Below, piece after piece: positions 17,431 through 26,465 of a DNA stretch of 64,000 nucleotides. Under the pieces are notes generated by a model. That model worked only from the letters and a program-made list of their open reading frames with translations. It was not told the DNA's origin and ran no database searches. Source of the stretch: an uncultured Bacteroidales bacterium (GTDB lineage Bacteria; Bacteroidota; Bacteroidia; Bacteroidales; Paludibacteraceae). The first letter of the stretch is position 1, and every line of letters begins with the position of its first letter. The stretch lies in contig CACXPH010000001.1 in the NCBI GenBank assembly GCA_902769535.1, positions 1 to 64,000 of the forward strand. The letters are read 5' to 3'. The translations under genes were made by a program, and so were the position numbers.

Positions 17431-19911
17431 TTAATTACCGGCTGACACACCACCACCGCCACCGAGACGGTTCAACTCGTCCATGTCGCCTACTTTACGG
17501 TTCTTATGCTGCTGATACTGGCCAAACATCCATGTGAGCGCGAACATTACACGCTGCTGACGAACAGTATTACGATACCTACTCTCATAGCCTCCCTTTT
17601 GGCCTCTATCCGTATTCTCAAATGACAGCGAACGCGCTAAGTCTTGCACGGTAAGGTTGAAGATAAGGCCCTTCTTCATGTACATCTTCCGGATGCCGAA
17701 ACTGAGGAAATACGTGCTTCCGCTGGTGTTATAGCCGGTTGTCATCGGACTGGACCAGTTGCCATCAAACGTCATGGTCCAATCTTTGGGCAAATACGCG
17801 GACAGCGTACCACCGACATAGCCATAGTGGTTTCTGTTCTCATAAACCGGTGTTCCATCAGCCTGTTTCTCGTAGGATTTATTGATGAAATGCAACCAAC
17901 CGGCATTGACTGTCAAGGCGAGCCAGGCACCTTGCATAGATTTCGTACCGTCTTCTGCCCTCACATACTTCGGCACGATAGGCAGTTCGGTAAGCGATAT
18001 GTTTCCGCCGTGAGTAGTGCACGTACCGAAATTGATCCACTGTGAATACCCCATACCATTTTCCTCAATCGTCGTTTTCGAGGAGAACATATCCTGCGTG
18101 TGTGCGAAATTAAAGGTGACATTCAAATACTGCGTCCATGAGAAATGGAGTTCCACATCGTTATTAAACTCAGGGGTCAGTTCCGTATTACCTTTCTGAT
18201 AACTGTACGCATCCACGTAGGTCTTGAACGGGTTCATCATCCAGTAACTCGGTCGTTTGATACGACGGGTATAACTGGCACTGACGGAGATGGGTTGCTG
18301 CAGTTTACCCAGCGGCGAAGAGGTATATCCCACATAAGCCGTCGGGAAGGGATCAAAATAGGACTTGTTTGTCACCGAATCGGATGTCTTCCAATCGCCG
18401 TGGCTATACGTATATTCGCCGCGCAGGCCGAGTTTAACCGACCAGTGTTCTCCGAACTGCTTACCAACACTGATATAAGCCGCAGCCACATGCTCGTCAT
18501 AACGGAAGGCACTGGTGTCGGTCGGGACACCAACCTGGTTAACGGTAGAGTCCGTGAACATATTATTATTCGTTGTAGATAGACCATATTTGACACCGCA
18601 CTCAATCATACCGGTCTGCCAGAACTTAGTCTGAAAGTCCAACTTCGCGCTATAGATATCCACTATTTGACGACTGTTGATATTCAAAGCAAGTTGGGAA
18701 TTCCCCATATAAGGTTTGTCATAGCGCGTCTCCTGATAATTCGTTTGCTTGTTGTTATAGCGGTTGTAGTCCACATTCACTGTTATTTCGCGTTCGAGCG
18801 CTTCGGAGAACGTGTGCGTATAGTTGAGGTTCGCCGTGTGTTGGGGCGCTTGAAGGCGGTTCTGCGACTCGGTCGTACTGTTGATCGAATCTGTCGGACT
18901 GTATATATACGCGTAGTTACGGCCGGGCATGATCTGCTGGTTGACATCCATGTATGGCACCTGCAGGATAAAACCGAGCGTATTGACCGAGTCGATATAC
19001 CAGTCGTTGCCGACCTTGAGCATGTAATACTGAAAATTCATGTTGTAGCCCGAGTAGGAGTAGTTCTCCAAGGTCTTGGTCTTGCGGTAGGACTCAAAAT
19101 CGATATCATTCTGTGCAAAGACTTGCGTCAATTGGCAGAAGGTATAGGTTTTCTCGCTGCGGTAATTGAGATTGAGCGAGACCATATCCATCTGCAGCCA
19201 GCGCTTCACGTCGCCAAAGTACATGCCTCCATAACCTGCAGAGAGCATACCGTTGAGACCCTTCATCATGTTGCGCTTGGTCTTGATATTGATGATACCG
19301 CCTTGTCCGCTCGCGTCGTATTTAGCGGAAGGATTGGAGATGATCTCGATCTTCTCAATGGTGTTTCCGTCCGTGCCATCCAGCATGGCTTTGAGTTGCT
19401 GGCCGCTGAGGTAAGACGGTTTGCCATCCACCCAAATCTCGACGGACTTACCGTTCACGGTGATATTTCCGTCCTTATCGATACGCACACCCGGTGCACG
19501 ACGAAGGATGTCGTTTCCGTTTGAACCGGCCGCCAGCGGCGAAGCACTCACGTTTAGCACGAGTTTGTCCATCTGCCGCTCAATAAGCGGTTTCTTGGCT
19601 TTAACCTCCAATTCCTTGAGTTGCTCCGTCTCTTCGCGCAACACGAAGTCCGGTCCGCCAAAGGCCGTCTGATAGCCAACATAGGAAGCCTGAAGGATAA
19701 AATCCTTCGTCGTCACTTCCACAACATAGGAGCCGTCGTCATTCGTGATAGCACCTGTGATGAGCGACGAGTCCTGCGCTAAAACAGAGATCGTCACGAA
19801 CGGCATCGGTTCTCCTTTTGAGTCGATAACACTTCCCCTTACGGTCTCTGCTGAAACCGGTAAAATTGCCAGTACTGCTAAAAGGATACCTAAAAAGAAT
19901 ATTCTTTTCAT
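17431..19911 (-). CDS. TonB-receptor-like outer-membrane beta-barrel protein
   Basis: 826 residues from ATG 19911 (MKRIFFLGILLAVLAILPVSA signal peptide); ATGs at 19920 and 19932 are also possible. A carboxypeptidase-regulatory-like domain covers about 24-110 (GSVIDSKGEPMPFVTISV), then a plug-like region (NDILRRAPGVRIDKDGNITV, IEIISNPSAKYDASGQGGII), then a barrel. It fits the 'outer membrane beta-barrel' receptor family that lacks a clear TonB box. The C-terminus is Gly-rich (LGGGGGVSAGN) instead of ending in Phe, which is odd for a barrel. An AraC-type regulator gene lies just upstream, and the promoter has a -7 but no -33 box, so activator control is plausible. Confidence 0.82.
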   Translation of the reverse strand: MKRIFFLGILLAVLAILPVSAETVRGSVIDSKGEPMPFVTISVLAQDSSLITGAITNDDGSYVVEVTTKDFILQASYVGYQTAFGGPDFVLREETEQLKELEVKAKKPLIERQMDKLVLNVSASPLAAGSNGNDILRRAPGVRIDKDGNITVNGKSVEIWVDGKPSYLSGQQLKAMLDGTDGNTIEKIEIISNPSAKYDASGQGGIINIKTKRNMMKGLNGMLSAGYGGMYFGDVKRWLQMDMVSLNLNYRSEKTYTFCQLTQVFAQNDIDFESYRKTKTLENYSYSGYNMNFQYYMLKVGNDWYIDSVNTLGFILQVPYMDVNQQIMPGRNYAYIYSPTDSINSTTESQNRLQAPQHTANLNYTHTFSEALEREITVNVDYNRYNNKQTNYQETRYDKPYMGNSQLALNINSRQIVDIYSAKLDFQTKFWQTGMIECGVKYGLSTTNNNMFTDSTVNQVGVPTDTSAFRYDEHVAAAYISVGKQFGEHWSVKLGLRGEYTYSHGDWKTSDSVTNKSYFDPFPTAYVGYTSSPLGKLQQPISVSASYTRRIKRPSYWMMNPFKTYVDAYSYQKGNTELTPEFNNDVELHFSWTQYLNVTFNFAHTQDMFSSKTTIEENGMGYSQWINFGTCTTHGGNISLTELPIVPKYVRAEDGTKSMQGAWLALTVNAGWLHFINKSYEKQADGTPVYENRNHYGYVGGTLSAYLPKDWTMTFDGNWSSPMTTGYNTSGSTYFLSFGIRKMYMKKGLIFNLTVQDLARSLSFENTDRGQKGGYESRYRNTVRQQRVMFALTWMFGQYQQHKNRKVGDMDELNRLGGGGGVSAGN

Positions 19912-19950
19912 TTTTGTCATATATTTATCCATTAATTTCAAAATCCGGTG

Positions 19951-19958
19951 CAAAAGTA
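19951..19958 (-). promoter_or_regulatory. -7 box of receptor promoter, no -33 box seen
   Basis: TACTTTTG on the minus strand, within the AAAAAGCAGTACTTTTG run shared with the rRNA and leucine-rich repeat promoters. The position for a -33 box (about 19979) reads atat, with no TTTG. The AraC gene ends about 50 bases upstream. Confidence 0.6.
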
Positions 19959-20006
19959 CTGCTTTTTGCGAATATGGGATATGAAAAAACGGACATTTGC
20001 TATTTT

Positions 20007-20867
20007 TTATGCAAAAAAGACGGAAAAATCTGCTGTTAACGGGATACCTAACATGCGGAAATGGCTCGGAGAGACGCATCCCATCTGCTGAAACTCCATC
20101 GCCATATGGCTTAAGTCATAATAACCGTGCTGCAGAGCCACTTGCATCAGATCGATGGTTTTGCCTGCCGCTGTCTGCTGCTGCATGTACTGAATAGCCT
20201 TATGAAAACGCTGCAGACGGATGAATTGTTTAGGCGGAATACCGACATAATTACGGAAGATACGCAGGAACTGCCGTTCGCCAAGGCAAGCCACGGATGC
20301 CATCTGCGCAGCCGATATATTGCCTCTCGCCCCGTCGCAAGCCGCTATCACTTTGCGCAAGCGCGTATAATTAATGTCCTCTTTATGCGGCAGATGACCA
20401 AGAAAGAATGCATCGATCAGGCGCGTCACCTCATCCGGTTGTTCCGTTTGTTTGAAGAGCCTGTCCAACTGCAGCAAGCCTTGGTCTCCGTATTCCTTCG
20501 CTGTCAGCACCTTACCGGCCAACTGCTGCAGATCGATACCTAACAGCGCATACATGCCTCCCGGTTCAAAATCCAGCAGCATACCGTCGAACCAGCCGCT
20601 GACAGTAGTCAAAGCGATCGTCCTCTGATTCGCGCCCAAAAGAGTCAATCCGTCGGAAGGAACATCTTCGATATCAGTAAGCACATTCCGCATGAACACA
20701 AAACTACCGTAATTAGGCAGCAGTTCCTGCACATGCTTACCGTTCACAAAACGCGGATCATTCTCCGGAGGCGCCATTGTATCCGTTGAACCTTCTGCGC
20801 GGACGCACACATAACGCGTTATATAAGGTCTAAGCGCTTCGGTAGGCTGTATGATACGAAAAATCAT
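20007..20867 (-). CDS. AraC-family transcriptional regulator
   Basis: 286 residues. The C-terminal 100 residues form the double helix-turn-helix of AraC proteins: ISAAQMASVACLGERQFLRIFRNY, then PPKQFIRLQRFHKAI and DLMQVALQHGYYDLSHM. The N-terminal about 170 residues are a cupin-like sensor of the DUF6597 kind (PYITRYVCV at the start). The gene overlaps the sensor kinase gene by 4 bases (ATGA), so it is translated from the same message. That pairing of a kinase with an AraC protein lacking a receiver domain is unusual. The gene just downstream is a receptor with an activator-type promoter, a likely target (inference). Confidence 0.9.
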   Translation of the reverse strand: MIFRIIQPTEALRPYITRYVCVRAEGSTDTMAPPENDPRFVNGKHVQELLPNYGSFVFMRNVLTDIEDVPSDGLTLLGANQRTIALTTVSGWFDGMLLDFEPGGMYALLGIDLQQLAGKVLTAKEYGDQGLLQLDRLFKQTEQPDEVTRLIDAFFLGHLPHKEDINYTRLRKVIAACDGARGNISAAQMASVACLGERQFLRIFRNYVGIPPKQFIRLQRFHKAIQYMQQQTAAGKTIDLMQVALQHGYYDLSHMAMEFQQMGCVSPSHFRMLGIPLTADFSVFFA

Positions 20868-22855
20868 GACTTTCCCTTCTTGAAATAGATGAAGAACGTC
20901 GTACCCTTCGGCGAGGTCTCGAACTGGATTCGTCCGCCTGATCCTTCTACGATATGTTTGGAGATAGCCAGACCCAGACCGTTTCCGTTGGACTTGGTCG
21001 TGAAATTCGGCTGGAAGATACGCGCCTGTATATCCTCCGGGATACCTGTACCGTCGTCCGAAATGGAAATCTGCACTTCCTTATCGGAATACGCTGCGTT
21101 GAGCACGACGATGATATCGGTCGGCGAGGCCTGCAGGGCATTGCGGATGATATTGACGAACACCTGCGCCACCTGTTCATTGTCCGCACGCACCATCACG
21201 CCGGAGTCCTCGCCTATATAGCGCACAGGGATCTGCTCGTCGTTGGCGCGCTGAAGCGTGATGACGTTCGACAGTTTCTCAGCAATATCCACTTCGGTCG
21301 TCACCACTTCCGGCTGTTTGGCAAAGGCCGAGAACGACTGCGCGATATGCGCGAGGTTGTCTATCTCCGCCACGAGCATTTTGGTGGTCTTATCAAAATA
21401 GGCATCAAAATCCGGTGTACCACGCTTGAGTTGCAGTTTCTGTACGGACAACTTCATCGGCGTCAAAGGATTATTGATCTCATGCGCTATCTGGCGCGCC
21501 ATCGTGCGCCATGCGCCTTCACGTTCGGCACGCGCTAACTGTTCTGCGCTCTCCTCTACCCGATCGACCAAGATGTTATAGCGCTCCACCAACGCACCTA
21601 ACTCATCGTGGTACGGGTAGTCAATATGATTGTCGCGACCACCAATCTCGAACTGCCGCATCTTATCGGTGAGCATCATGATCGGCGCAGTCATCGAGCG
21701 GGCCGCCAAGAACGAGAACAGCAAGGCCAACAGCAGCACCAGGATATACGGTGGCAAGAGGCGCGCCAGCAGTCTATCCACCGCCGCATTACGCGTCTGC
21801 TCGCTCACGAAATACGGCACGGCGATATATCCGATCGTCACAAACGAACCATTGTGGAAAGGTATATACGACACCAGATACGGATGCGAACCGATATACT
21901 CATAGCACACCGCCGTGTGGTCTTCGTTAAAGATCGCCTTGGGTGCCATGCGACGCGAGAGCACGCCGTTGTTGAACAGCGCCGGTGAAGAGGACGCCAA
22001 CAGCTCGCCGTTCAAGCCATAGACGTGTATATCTTGGTTCATGTCATAGCCTAAATCATGCAAATCGACCGACAAGGCCTGTTCCTGTGCAGACGTCAAC
22101 GCTACGTCCCAATAATAGAGCGAGCGCAGATACGACTGGATATACTCCGAGCGCATCTGCAAGTCATGCCGTTGGTGCTGCTCGTTCGTACGATGCACAT
22201 AGCGGATCGACATAAAGAAGATATAGATGAACACCGCGAGTACAGGCGCGAGGATGATATAGGTGATTCGCGTGGACAGGTGCATGTTACGGATGCCCTT
22301 GTTGCGTATCAGACCGATGATGCCCAACAAGATGACCAAGCCGAACAGCACGTGGCACAAGAAGAAATAGAAGCGCGACGAAGCGTAAGGTTTGTCGTTC
22401 GACTCCAACAACCGTCGGAAAGAGAAAGTCTGCGAAGCCACGGTTGATATATCCGTGAAATCCTGCAGTTCGGTATAAGCCACGGGAACGACCGTTAGCA
22501 CATTATAGATACCCGCCTTCGTCCAACGCACTTTTGTCTGCGCGTTGCTGAAAGTCTGGTCACGCCAGGTATCGTAAGCCGTCAGGTAGATCGCGTCCGA
22601 AGCCAGACGATTCGATGACCAATAAACCATCTGCCGCGCATCGAACACATAAAAAAGCACATCCTCATTGCGCTCAGCAATCAGACGTATCGTATCCATG
22701 GAAGCACTCTTATTCAGCGCCTCGCACAACTCCGCCGTCTGCTTCTCAGCCAACACCTGCCGCTCCGACAACTTCCGTTCCTGCGAAGACGACTGACACG
22801 CCGGCAACAGCCAAACAGTCAATAAGATTACTATGTATCTTCCAATTTTTCGCAT
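20864..22855 (-). CDS. Membrane sensor histidine kinase, NtrY-like
   Basis: 663 residues. The N-terminus ends in LPAC (Cys20), a possible lipobox, which is odd for a kinase. Membrane helices are at about 162-183, 197-217 and 366-386, with an extracytoplasmic sensor region between the last two (residues about 220-365). Then come HAMP (about 386-440), HisKA with His458 in RQIAHEINNPLTPMKLS, and the ATPase domain with NALQASPTD, DDGTGIP and NGNGLGLAISK. The HEINNPLTPMK box is NtrY-like. No response regulator gene is nearby; the next gene, overlapping by 4 bases, is an AraC-type regulator. It has its own promoter, shared back-to-back with the divergent transporter gene. Confidence 0.9.
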   Translation of the reverse strand: MRKIGRYIVILLTVWLLPACQSSSQERKLSERQVLAEKQTAELCEALNKSASMDTIRLIAERNEDVLFYVFDARQMVYWSSNRLASDAIYLTAYDTWRDQTFSNAQTKVRWTKAGIYNVLTVVPVAYTELQDFTDISTVASQTFSFRRLLESNDKPYASSRFYFFLCHVLFGLVILLGIIGLIRNKGIRNMHLSTRITYIILAPVLAVFIYIFFMSIRYVHRTNEQHQRHDLQMRSEYIQSYLRSLYYWDVALTSAQEQALSVDLHDLGYDMNQDIHVYGLNGELLASSSPALFNNGVLSRRMAPKAIFNEDHTAVCYEYIGSHPYLVSYIPFHNGSFVTIGYIAVPYFVSEQTRNAAVDRLLARLLPPYILVLLLALLFSFLAARSMTAPIMMLTDKMRQFEIGGRDNHIDYPYHDELGALVERYNILVDRVEESAEQLARAEREGAWRTMARQIAHEINNPLTPMKLSVQKLQLKRGTPDFDAYFDKTTKMLVAEIDNLAHIAQSFSAFAKQPEVVTTEVDIAEKLSNVITLQRANDEQIPVRYIGEDSGVMVRADNEQVAQVFVNIIRNALQASPTDIIVVLNAAYSDKEVQISISDDGTGIPEDIQARIFQPNFTTKSNGNGLGLAISKHIVEGSGGRIQFETSPKGTTFFIYFKKGKS

Positions 22856-22863
22856 AGCGACTG

Positions 22864-22895
22864 CAAAATTACAAAATTATTTTGATATATGCAAA
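22864..22895 (-). promoter_or_regulatory. Sensor kinase promoter (divergent)
   Basis: -7 box TAATTTTG (22864-22871), 20-base spacer, -33 box TTTG (22892-22895), reading leftward. It interleaves with the rightward promoter at 22881-22911. The -7 box lies only 9 bases from the start codon at 22855, so the message would have almost no leader. Confidence 0.75.
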
Positions 22896-22911
22896 CTTTT
22901 TTGTACCTTTG
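22881..22911 (+). promoter_or_regulatory. Transporter-trmN6 promoter (divergent)
   Basis: -33 box TTTG (22881-22884), 19-base spacer, -7 box TACCTTTG (22904-22911), reading rightward. Its -33 region overlaps the spacer of the leftward kinase promoter, so the two cannot be occupied freely at the same time. Confidence 0.82.
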
Positions 22912-22937
22912 CACCCGTTTTTCGAAAAGTAGAGAAG

Positions 22938-23666
22938 ATGGTACAGATTTTTACCGCGTTATTATTAGGTTTATTGACAATTTTAGACCCGTGTACGCTG
23001 ATGACGAGTATTACCGCCATCGGTTATATCGATAAGGAGATCAACAACAAACGGCTCGTCATCACGAACGGCCTTATGTTCGTGTTAGGTAAGTTAGCCA
23101 CGTATATATTGCTGAGTATCCCGTTCCTTATGGGTGCGCAGACAGACGGCATCCAGCACGTGCTCGGCCATTACGGCGAACCGATCCTCGCGGGCTTCAT
23201 GCTCATCTGCGGCATCGTGCTGCTCTTCAGCGGCCATCACCACCACGAGCACGACCACGGCATCAGTAAATGGCTCAAAGAGACCGACAGCAAGGAGAGT
23301 TGGCTTTGGTCCTTCATCCTCGGTATCTTCTTTGCGATTGCCTTCTGCCCGCACCGCCTCGTCTATTTCCTGACGATGATCGATATCACCCTGACGCTGC
23401 CAAGCTCTTGGAACTGGCTCATGCCGGTAGTCTTCGGTCTCGGAACAGGTCTGCCTATTATGCTGATTGCGTGGCTGGTAAGTTACAGTGCGGTGAGCAT
23501 CGGCAAGTTAACCAGCAAGTTAACCTCTTTCGAGAAATGGTTCCGGCGCATCTGTGCGGTACTCTTCTTGATACTGGGCATCTATCTAACCGTTCATTGC
23601 ATCATCGAGTACCACGAGCACGAACACGGTTGTTGCGACCATCATCACTATGAGCTTCCGCTTTAA
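22938..23666 (+). CDS. TauE/UreH-like membrane transporter with His-rich loops
   Basis: 242 residues from the ATG at 22938. The longer frame starts inside the promoter and is rejected. About six membrane helices are visible (for example MVQIFTALLLGLLTILDPC, GFMLICGIVLLFSG). A His-rich loop HHHHEHDHG follows the third helix, and the C-terminus is HEHEHGCCDHHHYELPL. The DPCTLMTSI and FCPHRLVYF motifs resemble the sulfite exporter TauE / UreH / cytochrome biogenesis CcdA-like group. The His-rich parts suggest a metal substrate such as nickel or zinc (inference). It overlaps trmN6 by 17 bases. Confidence 0.72.
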   Translation: MVQIFTALLLGLLTILDPCTLMTSITAIGYIDKEINNKRLVITNGLMFVLGKLATYILLSIPFLMGAQTDGIQHVLGHYGEPILAGFMLICGIVLLFSGHHHHEHDHGISKWLKETDSKESWLWSFILGIFFAIAFCPHRLVYFLTMIDITLTLPSSWNWLMPVVFGLGTGLPIMLIAWLVSYSAVSIGKLTSKLTSFEKWFRRICAVLFLILGIYLTVHCIIEYHEHEHGCCDHHHYELPL

Positions 23667-24342
23667 GCAGTTTTTTATCGAGGACAGTAAATGCGCCATG
23701 AAAGTAGGCACGGACGGTGTCCTGCTTGGCGCGTGGGTGCCGATTCCATACACCATACACCATACACCACACACCATTCTCGATATCGGAACCGGCAGCG
23801 GACTCATCGCACGGATGTTGATGCAGCGTTGTCCGGATGCAGAGGTAGAAGGCATTGATATCGACGCAGCGGCAGTAGAACAAGCCAAAGAGAATGGCGT
23901 CAAGGCTTCTTGCGTTAAACTGCAAGATTGGCAAGGCACGTACGATCTCATCGTATCTAACCCGCCCTATTTTCAAAACAGTCTCAAGAATCCCGATAAA
24001 GGTCGGCAGACTGCGCGTCACACGGACACACTCTCGTACGAAGAACTCATTGTGCATAGTGCACGGTTGCTTAACGAGGACGGCCAGTTAGCTATCATTC
24101 TTCCTGCCGAAGCCGAAGCTGAGGTACGTCGTCTCGCCGCCGTACAGAACCTCTTCCTCACGCATCTCACGCGCGTATATAGTAAGGAGACAAAGCCGGC
24201 ACGACGCGTGATGATGGCTTTCGAGATCACGAGATCACGTGATCACGTGGTCACGACAAAAACTGACACCCTCATCTTAGAGGACGAAAAAGGCGGCCGT
24301 TCAGCCGCCTATTCGGAACTCTGCAAGGAATTCTACTTATAA
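23650..24342 (+). CDS. trmN6: tRNA1(Val) (adenine37-N6)-methyltransferase
   Basis: 230 residues, a class I SAM methyltransferase. The SAM loop is ILDIGTGSGLIA and the N6-adenine motif is SNPPYF. The N-terminal FRFKQFFIEDSKCAMKVGTDGVLLGAW is characteristic of the YfiC/TrmN6 family, which modifies A37 of tRNA-Val. Two short arrays are translated in frame: IPYTIHHTPHT, between the GTDGVLLGAW and SAM motifs, and EITRSRDHVVTTK near the C-terminus. Both sit at loop positions between conserved blocks. The rny terminator hairpin is embedded in the last 60 bases. It overlaps the upstream transporter gene. Confidence 0.9.
   Translation: MSFRFKQFFIEDSKCAMKVGTDGVLLGAWVPIPYTIHHTPHTILDIGTGSGLIARMLMQRCPDAEVEGIDIDAAAVEQAKENGVKASCVKLQDWQGTYDLIVSNPPYFQNSLKNPDKGRQTARHTDTLSYEELIVHSARLLNEDGQLAIILPAEAEAEVRRLAAVQNLFLTHLTRVYSKETKPARRVMMAFEITRSRDHVVTTKTDTLILEDEKGGRSAAYSELCKEFYL
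23746..23778. repeat. In-frame tandem array CCATACA(C) in trmN6
   Basis: Four quasi-copies of the 8-base unit CCATACAC/CCACACAC, translated as PYTIHHTPHT. Confidence 0.85.
24223..24255. repeat. In-frame tandem array GATCACG(T/A) in trmN6
   Basis: Four quasi-copies of GAGATCAC/GTGATCAC, translated as EITRSRDHVVT. The same unit makes up the intergenic array at 40751-40785. Confidence 0.85.
24285..24311 (-). terminator. Terminator of the rny operon inside trmN6
   Basis: Stem AGGCGGC / GCCGCCT followed on the minus strand by a T run. It lies about 35 bases past the rny stop, but within the coding end of the convergent trmN6 gene. Confidence 0.75.
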
Positions 24343-24345
24343 TCG

Positions 24346-25878
24346 TTATTTCGCCACGTTCACTGCGCGCACCTCGCGGATGACAGTCACCTTGATCTGT
24401 CCCGGATACGTCATCTCGTCCTGGATACGTTTCGCCAGATCGAACGAGAGCAGTTCGGTATCCTTGTCGGAGATCTTGTCCGCACCTACGATAACACGCA
24501 GTTCACGACCTGCCTGGAGTGCGTAAGTCTTGACCACTCCCGGGAAACTCATAGCGAGGTTCTCGAGGTCGTTCAGACGCTTCACATAACTCTCCACGAT
24601 CTCACGACGGGCACCAGGACGGGCACCTGAGATAGCGTCACACGCCTGCACGATAGGCGCAATGAGCGTCTTCATCTCGCACTCGTCATGGTGCGCTCCG
24701 ACAGCATTGCAGATATCCGGTTTCTCGCCGTATTTCTCGCACAACTTCATACCGAGCTCTGCGTGCGGCAGTTCGACATCATCGTCTGCCACCTTACCGA
24801 TATCATGCAACAGACCGGCACGCTTAGCCGCCTTCACGCTCAAGCCCAGTTCGCCTGCCATAGCAGCACAGAGGTTCGCGGTCTCACGGCTGTGTTGCAA
24901 CAGGTTCTGACCATAGGACGAACGGTATTTCATCTTACCCACCAAACGAATCAGTTCCGGATGCAGACCGTGGATACCAAGGTCGATCGTCGTACGCTTA
25001 CCGGTCTCGACGATCTCTTCCTCAACCTGCTTGGTCACTTTGGCCACCACTTCTTCGATACGAGCCGGATGGATACGTCCGTCTTGAACGAGTTGATGCA
25101 GCGCCAAACGTGCTATCTCACGGCGAACCGGATCGAAAGCCGACAAGGTGATAGCCTCCGGTGTATCGTCCACGACGATCTCCACGCCGGTAGCGGCTTC
25201 TAACGCACGGATATTACGTCCTTCGCGACCGATAATACGACCTTTGACTTCGTCATTCTCAATATGGAAGACCGAAACGGTACTCTCGGCAGCGGTCTCA
25301 GACGCCACACGTTGAATGGTCTGGATAATGATTTTCTTCGCCTCTTTGTTAGCCTCCAGACGCGCATTGTCCATGATCTCGTTGATATAACTCATGGCTG
25401 CTGTCTTGGCCTCATCCTTGAGGGCTTCCACTAGTTGTTTCTTCGCTTCCTCAGCCGACATACCACTCAATTGTTCGAGTTGTTTCTCAGCCTGCAGATG
25501 CATCTTCTCGATCTCCTGCTGACGGTAGTCCAACGCCTGTTGACGCTGTTCTACGGCCTGCGTTTTTTGATTCACTTCATTGAGGCTGCGTTGCACCTCT
25601 CCCTGACGCTGGTTGAGCTGTTGCTCGCGTTGCTGCAAGCGTTGTTCCTGCTGCTGCAAGCGTTTGTCTTGCTCACGCACACTATTGTCGTGCTCCAACT
25701 TCAGGGCGATGAATTTCTCTTTAGCCTCAACAATCTTGTTTTTCTTCACCACTTCCGCCTCTTCGGTAGCCTTCTGGATAATTCCGGCACCGATCAACTT
25801 CGCGATGAGGTAGTAGCCGCCAACTCCCACCAGGAGTCCGCCTGCTACACTAATCACAATTAGGATTGCTGTGTTCAT
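24346..25878 (-). CDS. rny: Ribonuclease Y
   Basis: 510 residues from the ATG at 25878, which opens the membrane anchor ([21 protein letters not shown]). The longer open frame runs into zapA. Order: N-terminal membrane helix, long Gln/Glu/Arg-rich coiled coil ([17 protein letters not shown]), KH domain ([17 protein letters not shown]) and HD domain ([10 protein letters not shown]). This is the standard RNase Y layout and length; the enzyme is a membrane-tethered endoribonuclease that starts mRNA decay. It overlaps zapA by 4 bases. The only nearby terminator lies in the convergent trmN6 gene. Confidence 0.97.
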   Translation of the reverse strand: MNTAILIVISVAGGLLVGVGGYYLIAKLIGAGIIQKATEEAEVVKKNKIVEAKEKFIALKLEHDNSVREQDKRLQQQEQRLQQREQQLNQRQGEVQRSLNEVNQKTQAVEQRQQALDYRQQEIEKMHLQAEKQLEQLSGMSAEEAKKQLVEALKDEAKTAAMSYINEIMDNARLEANKEAKKIIIQTIQRVASETAAESTVSVFHIENDEVKGRIIGREGRNIRALEAATGVEIVVDDTPEAITLSAFDPVRREIARLALHQLVQDGRIHPARIEEVVAKVTKQVEEEIVETGKRTTIDLGIHGLHPELIRLVGKMKYRSSYGQNLLQHSRETANLCAAMAGELGLSVKAAKRAGLLHDIGKVADDDVELPHAELGMKLCEKYGEKPDICNAVGAHHDECEMKTLIAPIVQACDAISGARPGARREIVESYVKRLNDLENLAMSFPGVVKTYALQAGRELRVIVGADKISDKDTELLSFDLAKRIQDEMTYPGQIKVTVIREVRAVNVAK

Positions 25879-26168
25879 TTTGTTAATTTTTCTGTTATTA
25901 ATTGATTTAGCTCTTTGAGCTCTTTCTCTACGGGTGCGATACTCTTCGCACGGGCGTCCGACTGCAAGGCCACTGCAATCTCCAGCGCCGTGTACATCCA
26001 CAACTGTTCAGCCGATGCGTTCGGACGCAGTTTCAAATAATACTGATAGCGTTTATTGAGCAACTCTGCCGCAAACCGATAGTTCGGTTCTTGGTCACGC
26101 GGCACATCCAGACCCACCGTGTGGGCATCCAAATGCAAATTAATATGTTGCTTATCGCTTAAGGGCAT
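25875..26168 (-). CDS. zapA: Cell division protein ZapA
   Basis: 97 residues. It matches ZapA in size and form: an N-terminal beta region ([26 protein letters not shown], with the Pro-Asp/Glu turn) and a C-terminal coiled coil ([16 protein letters not shown]). ZapA binds FtsZ and bundles protofilaments at the division ring. It overlaps the coiled-coil gene upstream by 17 bases and rny downstream by 4 bases. This zapA-rny order is common in Bacteroidota. Confidence 0.85.
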   Translation of the reverse strand: MPLSDKQHINLHLDAHTVGLDVPRDQEPNYRFAAELLNKRYQYYLKLRPNASAEQLWMYTALEIAVALQSDARAKSIAPVEKELKELNQLITEKLTK

Positions 26169-26430
26169 TGATTGCTCGATCGATTTGCGCTATCAGCGCG
26201 TTTAGACGCTTCGTTGCTTCTTCGCTATTCTCCGCCGTATTCATGGCATTCACCACAGCGATACGACGATTCTTCTGCTGCAACTCCTGCAACTCGCTAT
26301 GCGTACGAATCAGTTCTTGACGCTGCTTCTCGATATCTTCCTTCAGACGCGCGTTCTCCTGCTGCAACGCCTCATAGCGTTCCAGTAAGTCACGCACATT
26401 TTGCGAAAGATCGTCGAGTACCTGCATCAA
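26152..26430 (-). CDS. Coiled-coil protein upstream of zapA (ZapB-like?)
   Basis: 92 residues, nearly all heptad-repeat coiled coil (ALQQENARLKEDIEKQRQEL). No signal or membrane segment. Its place directly before zapA with a 17-base overlap points to a partner role in the division ring, similar to ZapB, but I see no diagnostic motif. The start (MMQVLDD) could be either of two adjacent ATG codons. A TTGAAAT-type array lies right upstream. Confidence 0.7.
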   Translation of the reverse strand: MMQVLDDLSQNVRDLLERYEALQQENARLKEDIEKQRQELIRTHSELQELQQKNRRIAVVNAMNTAENSEEATKRLNALIAQIDRAINALKR

Positions 26431-26460
26431 ATTTGAAATCTTAAATCTAAAATCTCAAAT
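26431..26460. repeat. Short tandem array AAATCTNA between two genes
   Basis: Four quasi-repeats of AAATCTTA/AAATCTCA fill nearly the whole gap between the DUF3078 stop and the start of the coiled-coil gene. Confidence 0.75.
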
Positions 26461-26465
26461 GTTCG

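Noticed and set aside
19959-20006. AraC half-site pair upstream of the receptor gene
   Set aside because: The only similarity is TTTTTTGCATA versus TTTTTTCATA with poor spacing. It does not match the clear 17-bp pair at 51274-51311.
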